Shown piece by piece: positions 24,511 to 35,759 of a DNA stretch of 64,000 nt. Every line of letters starts with the position of its first letter. Position 1 is the stretch's first letter. The stretch comes from Paulownia fortunei (taxonomy: Eukaryota > Streptophyta > Magnoliopsida > Lamiales > Paulowniaceae), in assembly GCA_019321725.1 (NCBI GenBank), contig JAGSPU010000052.1, positions 2,418,001 through 2,482,000 on the forward strand. The letters are read 5' to 3'. A model generated the notes under the pieces. The model was not told where the DNA came from, searched no databases, and saw only the letters and a list, made by a program, of their open reading frames with translations. A program made the translations under genes and the position numbers.

Positions 24511-26666
24511 ATGTCAGAGGAAAGTTATTGTACGGACTGCCGGAGAGAGACGGTGGTGGTATTGGACAGGGCATCCGGCGACGCCGTTTGCACGGAGTGC
24601 GGCCTCGTTTTGGAGTCCCATTTCATTGACGAGACCGCCGAGTGGCGGAACTTCGCTGATGACAAGGACGATCATGACCCGAACCGTGTCGGAGCGCCTG
24701 TTGATCCGCTCCTCGTCGACGCTGCCCTCTCCACTGTTGTTTCTAATGGTCCGATTTCTGGGTTGAGTAGGAGGATGGACCGTCGGACTGATCCGGTTTC
24801 TGGGTTGAGCGGTGGAGAACGCCATGGATACCACGCGGTTGTTTCCGATGGTCATAAGATTTCTGGGTTGAGCTGGAGGCTGAACCGCCGCAATGATCCG
24901 TACCAGTCTATTGTATCTGCCTTTACAACCATTGCTGAAATGGCTGATAGGTCTGTGTTGTGGTTGACTATTTTCTTGTCACTGCAATTTTCTTGCGATC
25001 CGTAATCTGAATGCGTGTTTTGCTTGTGATTTCCTTGTTAAATCTGATCGTAATTATGCGATCATATTACATTTGAAACTCAAATTAATATAATGTCTTC
25101 TTTGTTGTTACAGGTTGAGCCTTCTTGCTACCATCAAGGTATAGTTCTTGTTCCTCGATAAATCATAGAATTTTGTGCATCCCTCTGATATTGTAAGAAA
25201 AATTAAGATTTAATAAGGTTAATCAGGAAGAAAGATTTTTCAAGAGGGTATAATACGATGACAAGAATCATCTAACTTGTGTATTTTTAAATCCTTGTTG
25301 GTTGTCTGTGGGAATAATAACCCTGATTTTATAGAAGATTAGAGATAAAAAAAAAAAAACAAGTAGTTAATGTAATGGAAGCATAATCTAAAAAAAAATT
25401 ATTAATGTAATGGAAGCGTAATCTATAAAAGTAGTAGTTAATGTAATGGAAGCATAATCTATTAATCCTAATGCTTGATCATTTAGCATTATGGCATGCA
25501 TTATTTATACATATATTACAGCTTTTAATTGTAAAACCAAGATTACTTTTGAAGTTATATGGAGTTTTGGTCCTCTATCGTTATTCTCTAATATCAACTT
25601 ATAAACGTTTTTTTAATTTTGATATGAAGGATGGAGCCTGTCATATATATAAAAAGTTATATGATCAGAAGTCTACAAGAGGGAAAAAAGTTGAAACTCT
25701 AGCGGCTGCTTGCATTTTCATTGCCTGCAGACAAGAGGGCATATCGCGCACTATAAAAGGTGTCTGTTAACTTAGTACTTTACAATATTGGATATGATCT
25801 CTGGTTTAATATCATCCTTTTTGAACTCCTCCTCTAAATCTGTGGGTGACTGAATGTGAACCAGAAATCTGCTCTGTCCTGAATGGAGCTACAAAGAGAG
25901 AATTCACTCGAGCTGTAGATTTCATCAGGAAACATTTGAAGGTGGAGATGGGTGAATCAGTTCAGATGGTAACTGCAAATACAGGAGATTATCTGGTTAG
26001 TGCATTGTCACTGTGATCTATAATACATAATCTTCTTTTTACATTAGCAAAATTGTAGTCATAGGTTTGTCTTCTGTTTTCAGAGACGTTTTTGTTGTAA
26101 GCTTGGTATGAGCAATGAAGAGGTTAGAACTGTTCGACAAACTATCCAGAAGTCAGAAGAGCTCGATATAAGGTACTTGTGTTCTTGCACGAATCTTGTC
26201 ATATGATCACTATTGTTTATAATTCTGAATGACTGTTGTTAATTAGTGAAATTTGTGACCAAATGATAACAGTTCTGTTTGTCCTTGTCCTTACAGGAGG
26301 AGCCCTATATCCATTGCCGCAGCTGTCATATTCATGATAAACCAGCTCTCAGCCTCAAAGAAATCCCTCAGAGGTAATTTTAAGCTCCTTAAGCCGATAA
26401 ATGGACTCAAATTCTGGGATTTTACTGCAAGAACTAGTCTCCTAAATTTAATGATTGATCTGGATAAATATATATAGATGCATTTTTCACTCTTTTATCT
26501 GAAGGGAATTGGTATACATAATGTAGAAATTGCTGATGCGACGACGGTAGCAGAAGGGACAATCAAGAATGCCTTCAGAGATCTCCAGCCTTATGCACAA
26601 AGGATACTACCAGAATCCTATGTAAAGGGGAGGGATCTCAAGAACATCGGCTGTCTGAAAGCCTAG
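24511..26666 (+). CDS. TFIIB-A: divergent transcription initiation factor IIB, 343 aa, seven exons
   Basis: Exons: 24511-24950, 25114-25138, 25630-25759, 25865-25995, 26084-26172, 26297-26373 and 26527-26666, joining in frame to 1032 nt. Residues 1-40 form a zinc ribbon (C7, C10, C27, C30), followed by the B-finger region ([20 protein letters not shown]). Two cyclin folds follow, recognisable by [45 protein letters not shown] and VAEGTIKNAF. TFIIB bridges TBP-bound promoter DNA and RNA polymerase II. The protein is about 31 residues longer than the usual 312 because the linker before the first cyclin fold has three SGLS-containing repeats. All splice sites are GT-AG and no frame is broken. 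It is clearly diverged from canonical TFIIB, so it may be a specialised paralogue. Confidence 0.9.
25360..25462. repeat. Short triplicated motif in TFIIB-A intron 2
   Basis: Three near-identical copies of 'ttaatgtaatggaagc' followed by RTAATCTA lie about 40 bp apart (near 25366, 25405 and 25437). The same three copies occur in inverted orientation in the TFIIB-D intron (about 43593-43690), so the triplication predates the inverted duplication. Confidence 0.85.
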
Positions 26667-26830
26667 AAAACAGAAGAATGAAGAATTGCTTATGGCATAA
26701 TTTCTTAGGTTTTTTGGTTGAATAGTGCAACTTGTATATATAAGCAAAAGGTGGGGGACTATGACTATTGTCGTCAAAGATTGCATTACAAGAATATATA
26801 TCATCTATATTTTCACCCAAATTCTTGATA

Positions 26831-27754
26831 ATGAGAAGCAAACAGCTCTAATGGTAACTCAAAAATTCATATTAAACTTTATATTTTGCAGTCGGATCTT
26901 GGCCCAGTGTTAAAATGTTGGAAAAAGGAAAAATAAAATAAAATAAAAGAACAGGGAAAGACAGAAAAAAAGGGGAGATTTATAACGTGAGAGAAATAGT
27001 AATTTTTGAATAAGGAATTCCAACTTAGCCTTAATGTTTCATCACTTGGCTAAGTAACATTAAATTAACTTATCATACTTCCTAATAAGAGTCTTTATTA
27101 ATTCTATAATAATCACGTAAATTTTATTATTGTAATTAATGCTGCTGGAGTGAGATTATTTGTCTTGAAATAAAAATTTAAGAAACCAAGAACACTTTCA
27201 GACTTAGTTCTCTCAAATTTTGTTGAACCATTGGAAAAAGAAAAGTAGAGAAGCTAATATTAATCCAAGTACACAATATATATAAGAAAAAAATAATGAT
27301 GGTGCTAATTACCTTCTCACATTTTTGATTGACTATACGCCACACCAATTTAAGGCCTGTTGATTTTAGTATCTCTTCTTTTTAATTAGAATTATTCAAT
27401 AATAATTACATAAATAAACAAGTATATTTCATTTTCATGGTCAATTTTCAATTTTCACATTCGAATCCCATTACATTACGAGAATATGAAGAGAAATTAT
27501 TATCTAATTAATTAGTAAAATTTAATAATTTCCAAATTAGTCAAATGCGAATGATATGGATCATATTTGGATAAAATAGGTACAATAGGATTAAAAATAA
27601 TGGTTAGAGATATGAAAACAAAAACAAATGATATTTTTATTAAAAAGAAAATTAAAAAAAAGTTAAATAGTGGAAAAGCAAATGAAACCAAACAGGCTTG
27701 GGACTCTTCGAAAAGTGGGAGCATCCTTTTCCATATAGAAAACCAAATCAACTC
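26831..27754. other. Intergenic spacer after TFIIB-A
   Basis: AT-rich sequence with no supportable gene. It begins where similarity to the opposite arm of the inverted duplication fades, and ends at the TATA motif of the first small membrane-protein gene. Confidence 0.5.
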
Positions 27755-27763
27755 TATATATAA
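27755..27763 (+). promoter_or_regulatory. TATA box of small membrane-protein gene 1
   Basis: A TATATATAA motif lies about 105 bp upstream of the ATG at 27867, in a context free of other genes. It is a plausible but unproven core promoter. Confidence 0.4.
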
Positions 27764-27866
27764 AACCACAACTTAATTTGTACCTAAATAAATCCAGATA
27801 GATTATTATTGAACCAAATTTACGTACTGAATTCTCAGAGTTACACATAGTGATCACAAAAGAACA

Positions 27867-28226
27867 ATGGAAACGAAGTTGGAAAACCCTTTCGCTTTGT
27901 TAACCAACTTGGAAGGCGATGACAACCCACCTTCGGCTGCCGAGAAGCCGCCGTCGCCGACGGTGGAGGACTGGCTGAGCGCCACCAAGAAGGCGCAGCG
28001 TAGCAATGGAAGGCCGAAAGGTCGCAGGAATCAAGAGCACTACCAAAACCAAGATCAAGATCAGTGCAAACGTGAAGAGTCTAAAGTTGACAAGAAGAGA
28101 AAATTGATCAAAGGAGTAAAGATTTGGCCAATATTGAGAAAGAGTTTAAGTATTTTCTTTTTATTTGCTCTATTTTTCGTATGGACTTCTCCATTAATCG
28201 TGGTTATTTCTCAGTTGTTGCATTAG
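27867..28226 (+). CDS. Small basic protein with C-terminal membrane segment, copy 1 (119 aa)
   Basis: I do not recognise the family. The N-terminus KLENPFALLTNLEGDD is followed by a Pro/Ala-rich stretch, then a strongly basic, Gln-rich middle (residues about 40-85, with GRPKGRRNQ and KVDKKRKLIKG). One hydrophobic C-terminal segment follows (SIFFLFALFFVW onward), suggesting a tail-anchored or single-pass protein. It is a real gene rather than chance because a diverged copy at 29763-30113 keeps the same start, layout and length. The NPFxLL start faintly recalls plant RNA-binding proteins beginning NPFDLLGDD, too weak to name a function. It lies between TFIIB genes. Confidence 0.6.
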   Translation: METKLENPFALLTNLEGDDNPPSAAEKPPSPTVEDWLSATKKAQRSNGRPKGRRNQEHYQNQDQDQCKREESKVDKKRKLIKGVKIWPILRKSLSIFFLFALFFVWTSPLIVVISQLLH

Positions 28227-29090
28227 ATATTTAGGAGGTTCTTCTTTGTTCTAAAACTAGCCTTCTCTCAAAGTATGAGATGATTTGGTGTGCATAAATT
28301 TTGAGTATAAAATATTTTTTTAAATATATATTTAATTATAAATCATTTGGTATGCATATGTGATATGAATATGAAACGTCCAACTAAAATACGGAGAATT
28401 CAAATTAATTGTCCAATTTTTTTTTCTTAATGTGGTTTATGAATTGTTTGAAATTTTTGAAGGTGTTAATCTACCTGGAATTCTTGTTATATATGTCCTG
28501 CAAGTATAGTTAGAATTAGATTATTGAAAATCAAAGAAGGTTGTTGGCTTGGATAAAACCATTGCCTTCTTTGTGATTGATATTTTATTTCATATTTTTA
28601 TTTCGCAGTTACACCAAATCTGTCATATCATTCACGTTAAATATAAATTTAAGAATTTTTTTTTATATATTTGATTAGTATATATATATGTATAAAGTGA
28701 AATATGAAACAAAACACCCCAAATAAAAGTAAAGGAGGATCTAAATTGATAATTGATATGCAAATAGTTCCAAAAATCGACTCTGAGATGGAAATACCTA
28801 TCTATCCTCTTATATTTGAATACTTGTTCTATTCTAAACCACTAAGAAAAAAATGCCAAAAAGTCCTCCTGATTCTATTCCTAAAAAAATCTAAATCTAT
28901 AAATCAAATTTTTATTAATTTTTTTAAAATAATCAAAAGAATAATATTCTTAAACACAAAATAAGAATTCTATTTTATTTAAAAATCGCTTTCTTTAACA
29001 AGAATCCTATGTGAAAGACAAGATAATTTGTCTAAACTTAACATATAGAGTTTGCAACTAAAGAATGAAATAAAATCACGTAATATTGGG
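28227..29090. other. Intergenic region between copy 1 and the TFIIB remnant
   Basis: AT-rich sequence without a supportable gene. The first part is probably 3' UTR of the small membrane-protein gene. An 86-codon open frame near 28704 is Lys/Ile-rich, low in complexity and lacks motifs. Confidence 0.5.
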
Positions 29091-29722
29091 CGCAATAATT
29101 GTTTAGATATATAGCACATGTCTTTGTATGTAATATTCATACGAATATATGGAAAATTTCTGAAATATTGATTGTAATTAATTAGTGTTATGACTCCAAA
29201 ATAAACTCCAAGTTTGAGTATTAACTGACAAGAAAATGGCTGGAAACACAATGAAAGCTTATCATCAATTGTGTCTTAAATATACTACAAAGCTCAATTA
29301 TTAATGTTGCCAAAGAACTAAAATTTGTCAAAAATTACTCCTTTCAGCAAATGAGCAAATTTCAGGGTCTACCAGACAATACTTTTATTATAAATTCTAT
29401 TGAATGTTATATTGCAGTAATTATCCCTACATGTAAATTAATGTTTATTGTATTGCGCTAATAAATTTTATGGTAAAATTATAAGAATAATTAATTCAAT
29501 ACAATATAAAATATAATATAATTTGTGATACATAAAATGTATTGTACATAGCTAACATGTGAACCAAAAGAAAAAATAAAATAAAATTAAACAAATCTTC
29601 CTCGTGTCCCTCATCCAATTTAAAAAACAGAAAAACTCTCAGTATCCGTACAAATAAATGTCTTTTTCAGCATGGTTCCCTCAAATCAAGGGCTGCAGAG
29701 ATTCTTGAGGTTCTCTACAAGA
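29091..29722 (-). pseudogene. TFIIB 3' end remnant (terminal exon tip and 3' flank)
   Basis: This stretch matches the 3' flank and last coding bases of TFIIB-B at about 30,900-31,310. Both share 'atattgattgtaatt', 'ttatcatcaatt', a 'ttcagcaa..gagcagattt'-like block and 'gcagagattcttgaggt', which on the minus strand encodes the DLKNL end of TFIIB. Homology stops at about 29,722, where the leader of the second small membrane-protein gene begins. It is therefore a truncated by-product of a tandem duplication rather than a functional gene. Confidence 0.65.
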
Positions 29723-29762
29723 AGGGGGAGTTCTGCTTACTTTTCCAATTAGAATTCAACCA

Positions 29763-30113
29763 ATGGCAATGAAGTTGGAAAATTCTTTTGCTTTGTTAGC
29801 CAACTTGGAAGGCGACCACGACCCAACCTCCGCCGCCAGGAAGCCGACGTCGGCAGCGGTGGAGGAGCGGCTGAGCAGGACCAAGAAGGCGTCGCCTCGT
29901 CCTCCTTCTGAACGTAGCAATGGAAGGAAGAAAGCTCGTAGGACTCAGGAGCACAAGAAAGATCAAAATGAGGTAAAAGTGAAGAGTCTAAAGTTGAAAA
30001 GAAGAGCAAACCTATTGAAGGAACAAAAGTTTGGCCAAGATTTAGAAAGTTTTTTAAGTATTTTCTTTTTATTTGCTCTATTTTTTTTACGTGGGCTTCT
30101 CCATTATTCGTAG
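29763..30113 (+). CDS. Small basic protein with C-terminal membrane segment, copy 2 (116 aa)
   Basis: Paralogue of the gene at 27867-28226. It shares KLENSFALLANLEGD at the start, a basic middle (ERSNGRKKARR, KLKRRANLLKEQ) and the C-terminal hydrophobic block LSIFFLFALFF. The last eight residues differ from copy 1 because the poly-T run just before them is out of register between the copies, so the end is frame-shifted. Its upstream region is not the copy 1 promoter: a TFIIB 3' remnant ends only about 40 bp before the start codon. Expression is therefore doubtful. The function is unknown. Confidence 0.55.
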   Translation: MAMKLENSFALLANLEGDHDPTSAARKPTSAAVEERLSRTKKASPRPPSERSNGRKKARRTQEHKKDQNEVKVKSLKLKRRANLLKEQKFGQDLESFLSIFFLFALFFLRGLLHYS

Positions 30114-31209
30114 TAATCATTTCTAATTTGTTAAAGAGTAAATTTTTAGTGCTATTTTTTTTTATTCGTTTTTAGTTATGATTCAATAATATAAAAAATA
30201 AAAGGTGTTGGCCTTATTTACATAAAAAAATAATCTTTGTTAATAGTTATAACTTTTCATTCGCGACAAATATTCACTACTGCAATTAGAATAAGAACCA
30301 AAACTACGAATCCGATTGAAGCAATTGCTTTGAAATGGATTGTTAACGAAATATTAGGATAAAAAATCAATTGATTCGATATATGGGTTAACGAAATATT
30401 AAGCATCATTGTAGTAATATCTTTTCAACGGTTGGATTATTAACATGGTTAATAATTTTTAGTTATTCCATCAAACTTATCAATTTATTAGTAATTTGGT
30501 AATGAGTACAGAAATAAATAATTTATTCTTTTCTGTAACTTAAATAAGTAATACTAAAAGAAAATTTGAATAGACGAGTGTGAAAGAGAGCAAGTTGGTG
30601 TTATTAAACAAAATCTATCAACTATCATAGTTTGTGAGATTGATTTTTTTTTGAGAATTTATGAAAAATATTATGATAAAAAAAAACTTACAAATGTGTT
30701 GTATGTGAGATATATTTGTATATATGTTCAATATATATATATACACGTATGCATAGTATTATTTGTGGAATAGACGGATTTTAATTATTGAACCCACCAG
30801 ATGGATTTTATTTAAGCAAATGAATCGGATTGAGGGAATCTATGTACACCCTGCAGTATCCACGAAATGTTTAGACAGCACGAATCCTTGCAGGAATCCA
30901 TGAAAACATGACAGAGACAAGTTCTAAGATATTGATTGTAATTGATTAGTCGTTACAATTGTTAAATAAATTACAATAAAGTAAAATCCAAGTTTCGGTC
31001 TTTCAAACAAGGAAAACTAACTGAATATACTAAATAAAATTTTATCATCAATTGCGGCTAAATTGCACTAACAAAGTTCAATCACAAGGGTTCTTGAAAA
31101 AAAAATAAAAATTGTTTTCCTTCGATGTAAATTATTGCTTTCAGCAATGAACAGATTTCATGACCCTGTGTATACCTAACCAAGTAACCATATCTTGAAA
31201 AAAACAAAA
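30114..31209. other. Intergenic region between copy 2 and TFIIB-B
   Basis: No gene is supportable. The right part (about 30,900-31,209) is the TFIIB-B 3' flank and is the second copy of the duplicated segment described for the remnant at 29091-29722. Confidence 0.5.
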
Positions 31210-34200
31210 TTAACTAAATAAATCTTCCCCGTGACCCTGCATAAACATTAACCTATTTTTCAGCATAGTTTGCTCATAATATATACAAGGGTTGCAGAGA
31301 TTCTTGAGGTCCTCTTCCTGCGCATACCAATTTGGTATTATCTTTGAAAGGTGGGGGTATAGATCCTTGTACGAATTTCTTATTGTCCTTCCGCAACTCC
31401 AGTCGCAACAGATACATCTATGGCACCAGTACATTTTAAATAGGAGTCAAGTTCATAAAGTATAATACACAGTGTGCATCATCTTGGTAACAATCAGCAA
31501 GGAAATTTACCTTTGAGGGGCTTTTTATCATCTGAAAGCTGAGTGACTATGTAAATAATTGCTGCTGCAATGGAAATGGGGCTCCTCCTGAGATTACCAA
31601 GAATATGATGATTAGATAATTAGCAGAAGTGCAAAAAATTGTGTCGGACATTGAGGAAACAGCTTGATGAAAACTTCAAACTGTTGATTATCCTCAGCAT
31701 AATGAAAAACAATAAAAGAAATACATCGAGCAGCATTGAACAACAAATGGCTTGGCAGCCAGAGACTAGAAGGGCCTCAGTGTATTCTGCAGGCCATGGG
31801 GTGGTCAAGGTTTACTGGAGCTTCTAGTGATTATTATTACACCGTAAAAGGAGCTCAGCCAGGTTCACCAAAATCTATAGGTCACACCTGTTTGATCAAG
31901 CTCGTAGCTTACCAAGTCAGAATACAGAGCCAGCCTGACATGCGTTGAACTCAACGGTTCTGGTCCAATTGGCATAAACAAGCTCTAAACCGCATTTAGG
32001 TTGATTATGCCCAAAATATATGTCTGATGCACATCACTGTCATACATTCAATTCTTTTGAAGGAATCAGAACAGTCTCCATGAAAAATTAAACCATCTAC
32101 CAACAACTCTAATAATGCAAGTGAGACAAAATCTTGCACCCCCGTTATCTGTTAAATCGGGTCATATACATTATCTTGAAACAGAATGCAGCAATATTTC
32201 CTAATGTACTAAAGCAAGAAAAAAAGGTAAAAGACATATATACCTAATGTCAAATTCTTCTGCCTTATGAACAGATTCTTGGGCAGCTTTAACCGTTTGA
32301 TTTGCCATTCCAAGATTAGAACAAAAGCGTCTCTGAAAGAATAAAGTTGTGTTAGTAGGGGATAAAGAGCAATATCACTAAAATCATTGAGATTATCAAA
32401 CTGCTGCAACAGAATCTTGTCCTTTCCCTCCTTTGGGAGGAGTTAGGGTTAGAAGGTATTTGCTTCATAAAAACCTCACCATGAAATCCCCAGCATGTAT
32501 AGTCCCTATCTCCACCGACTGGCCCATCTCAAGCTCTAGTTGTTTCATGATGTATTCTTTTGCTCGTCCAATTTCCTTCTTTGTTGCCCCATTGGCAACA
32601 GAGCAAATTTCTAGTTGAAATTCACAGGTGCAAGAAAGCTCATTTACACAGAGATAAATGAGAAAGCATCTGAATAATAAAAAATCAGAATCAGGATATA
32701 TACCCTTTACAGTGCGGGCTTGTCTTCTTGCCGGCACGCTATATACAAGCAAGCAGCCAATATGGCATCCTGATTTCTTCCTCGACTAGACTTCTGATCT
32801 TCCACCTTCTTGTAAATCTCATTAGCCCGATCCTTTGGAGTGAAATTATAGCACCATCAAGAAAATATAGAGTAAACCAGAAAAGTGCAAGATAGAGAAA
32901 GAAGAATGAACATGAAGATTGCAGAAATATGTGTTCAACTGTGCAACAGTAGAGAATGGTGAACAAGTACCTTTTAACAAATAACTGGAAATGAATCTAA
33001 AACAGAATATCATGGTAGGAAAATCCAGCAAGATTCTCGTATTATGATAAAATAAAAGTAAGATGACTACCAACATAATAATCAGCATGATCCTCAGAGA
33101 CAATCAGCTGACTTAACCTCAGACTGTAAATCAAAATCCGTTTTCAATAAAATGGCTTAACAACATAAATGAACAAGCAGTACAAGTCTCATAACTAACG
33201 TCAAACAGAAACACAATAAATAAATAAATAAATAAAATAAAATAAAATAAAGAAAAGACTTTCCACACTTTTTATACCTAAAGAATTCTACAACTTCCAC
33301 ATATCACAACTATTCGCCAACAGAAGAAGAGGTAGAAAAACTAAGGGGATCACCCAAAAAAAATAAGCAAATTTTAGAAATTCATCAAAAAAGTGTGCTG
33401 CGTTTTCGATAAAGATGTCAATGACTTTCAATAGACGTATTGGACTTGTTAAGCGAATAACAAAAAAGATCATTTAAGTCGGGCTAAAAAATTAGTCTCG
33501 TTACGACAATCTAAATTTTTTAGTTCAGATAAATCATTATGCAAGCTCATATATCAAACCCCTAAACCTTTCATGGAATCAGAAACGCACAAGTTATTGA
33601 CTTCAATTTACAAAAAATTCCGTGGCTTAACCGATGCCATCGGTATGACAGATATGCCAATAGCAAGTAAAGAAGGTACCTTTATAGTTGCAACAAGGCC
33701 CAACCTGAAAGAAAAATAGTTACATCAGATGCATTATTGCTATTTCAATTGTCAGAATACTGTTTAGAAAGGAGCAAAGGAGTGCCAGTACAGCATCTAG
33801 AGAGATTGTCAAGATCATTGTAGTGGAGATCATTTACAAAAAATGGTATTCTCTACTGAAACTTCAAATTCCAAAGAAAAGTTAAGATAGATATGAAAAT
33901 TGACCAAACTATTGGGCATATAATCCAAATCTTGAACATGAATACTGAAAGTCCAAAAAATAATACAAGCGCAGAATTTGCAATATTTCTTCTAGAACAG
34001 GGAAAATGAAAAGAGCAAAAAATTGCAAAAAAGCTTCCTTTTCTCACTGGAATCACTGAGGTGGAAGAAAGATAATTATAAAAAAAAACATATAAAACAA
34101 ACAAGCCCCAAAGCGTAATGCATCAAAAATCACACCAGCAAAAACATAACAACAAAAAATGAATTCTTTACCTATCCCACATGATGGCCATGGTCTTAAA

Positions 34201-34925
34201 AACCAAAATGCCATTAATTGATGTTGAATTGATTACTTTATAATTGACTACGTTCAATCATAATTAAGAAAAAATCATAAAAACTAAGCAAGCCCCACCA
34301 AGAAAAGCTATTGCTTTAGCAATCACACAAGCAAAAAAAGAAAAGAAAACAAACCAAACCAAATTTTCACCTAACCAAAACATCATGAACATGACCTTGA
34401 AAACAAAATGAGCGACCAATTAAAATGATCTTTTATTATCAACAATTTTTCTATCAGTCATAATTTTAATAAAAAAATATTAATCTAGACAAAACAGGCC
34501 CTTAAATATAACTCAGGTGCATGAAAAAATCACACCAGCATAAAAGCTTTAAAAAATAAAGTAAATCTTTCACCTATCCGACATAGTAGCGATAGTCTTG
34601 AAAGCCAAATGAGCGATCGATCAGGGTTCGAACCGCGGTTCTGCCAACGTCCAAGCGAAGAGGTCAAGAAATCGCTGGTGGTACCGTTTGGCTTGGAGAT
34701 AACGGTGGAGAGACCACCGTCAGTCAAAAGCGGGTTCCGCGGGTCCTCCGACCCGAATGGGATCGTTGTCACCGGACTCATTGGCGAAGGTCCGCCACTC
34801 GGAGGTTTCATCGATGGAGTGAGATTCCAGTACGAGGCCGCATTCGGAGCACACGGTGTCCCCGCCGCGTGATCAAAAACCACCTCCGTAGTCCGCTTGC
34901 AGTCGGTGCAGTACACATCCGCCAT
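31210..34925 (-). CDS. TFIIB-B: canonical-type TFIIB, seven exons, several one-base frameshifts
   Basis: Exons (minus): 34925-34574, 33704-33680, 32832-32704, 32610-32480, 32332-32244, 31587-31511 and 31417-31210. Conserved segments include [89 protein letters not shown] and [15 protein letters not shown]. Exon lengths 25, 131, 89 and 77 match the other TFIIB copies exactly. Exon 1 carries three single-base differences: one G missing after DHAAG, one C extra about 90 bp later, one T missing before the donor. Between the first two the frame differs, so the second zinc-binding Cys pair is lost. Exon 3 lacks one C and exon 7 one base. All fall in or beside homopolymers, so either sequencing error or a young pseudogene is possible. 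A TATA motif (CTATAAATT) lies at 35066-35058. Confidence 0.82.
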
Positions 34926-35057
34926 TAGTGTTTTCCGATCAAAGCCACCGAAATTTATGAAACTTTTTGCTCAGTCAACTGTGAATCAAACATGGAATGC
35001 GGTGGGATTCTTGGGTTTGGTTCTCCAATGGAAAAATGAGAAGAGGGGATTGAGTGG

Positions 35058-35066
35058 AATTTATAG
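35058..35066 (-). promoter_or_regulatory. TATA box of TFIIB-B
   Basis: CTATAAATT reads on the minus strand about 133 bp upstream of the start codon at 34925. Its position suits a core promoter with a leader of roughly 100 nt. Confidence 0.5.
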
Positions 35067-35726
35067 AGGTTTTGAGGGTAGAGAAGTCATGGGATTCATG
35101 GATTGCTCGTTTGTGGGAGTGGGATTGTTTCGTATTTATTGTATTTATTTATATTATCCAGAGAAGAAAGAAAATGCCAACACTTTTCCGTTTCGGATCA
35201 GGGACAAGGATTTTTTAATTAACTTTTCTGACATTATGAGACTATGAGTAACGCAGTAATAAATAAGACTGTGTTTGGCAATCTTGGTGGAGGGATGAAA
35301 GAGCAAAACTCTTTGTGTCGCATCAAGTCCAAACAAACATATAAGTGAATTATATTTGTTATTGATTATGAAAAAAATGTGATAATTGTGATTAATTGGA
35401 TTTTTCAAACTAAATGATCAGAATTAAAAAATTGAGCTGAAATTAAATTTCTCAGTTTTGGGTCATTTATTATTGAGAGCACAATAATATGTGAAATTTG
35501 TGTAAAATCTAGTAGTAATAAACCACATTTCTCGTGTTATATACTACACATGGCATTAATTCTTTTCTTTTTTATATCCCACATAATGTTTTAATTAAAT
35601 TACTAGGTTGAAGGAGGATTCGAATTAACGATGAGAGCAAAGAAATGGAAAGCAAAAAAAATGTACTAGTAGTAATTGAAGTTAAATTGGAGATAGGTTA
35701 ACATGAATTGTGCAATATTTTTGTAT

Positions 35727-35759
<33 letters not shown>

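Larger units (their letters stand above)
24020..26830 (+). repeat. Left arm of the TFIIB inverted duplication
   Basis: This arm matches 42290-44960 on the opposite strand through the TFIIB coding exons, all introns, the 3' flank (shared 'gcttatggcataattt') and the upstream flank (shared 'aaacctatacaatctctgtc'). Differences are scattered substitutions plus a few indels: a block near the promoter, about 25 bp near 24150, and microsatellite length. The arm ends are approximate. The spacer is about 15.5 kb. Confidence 0.85.

Noticed and set aside
34609..34872. Plus-strand open frame opposite TFIIB-B exon 1, and a tRNA-like 'ggttcgaaccgc' at about 34624
   Set aside because: Antisense shadow of the TFIIB coding sequence; no cloverleaf can be built around the GTTCGAA motif. 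Similar GC-rich shadow frames oppose the other TFIIB and UGT exons.
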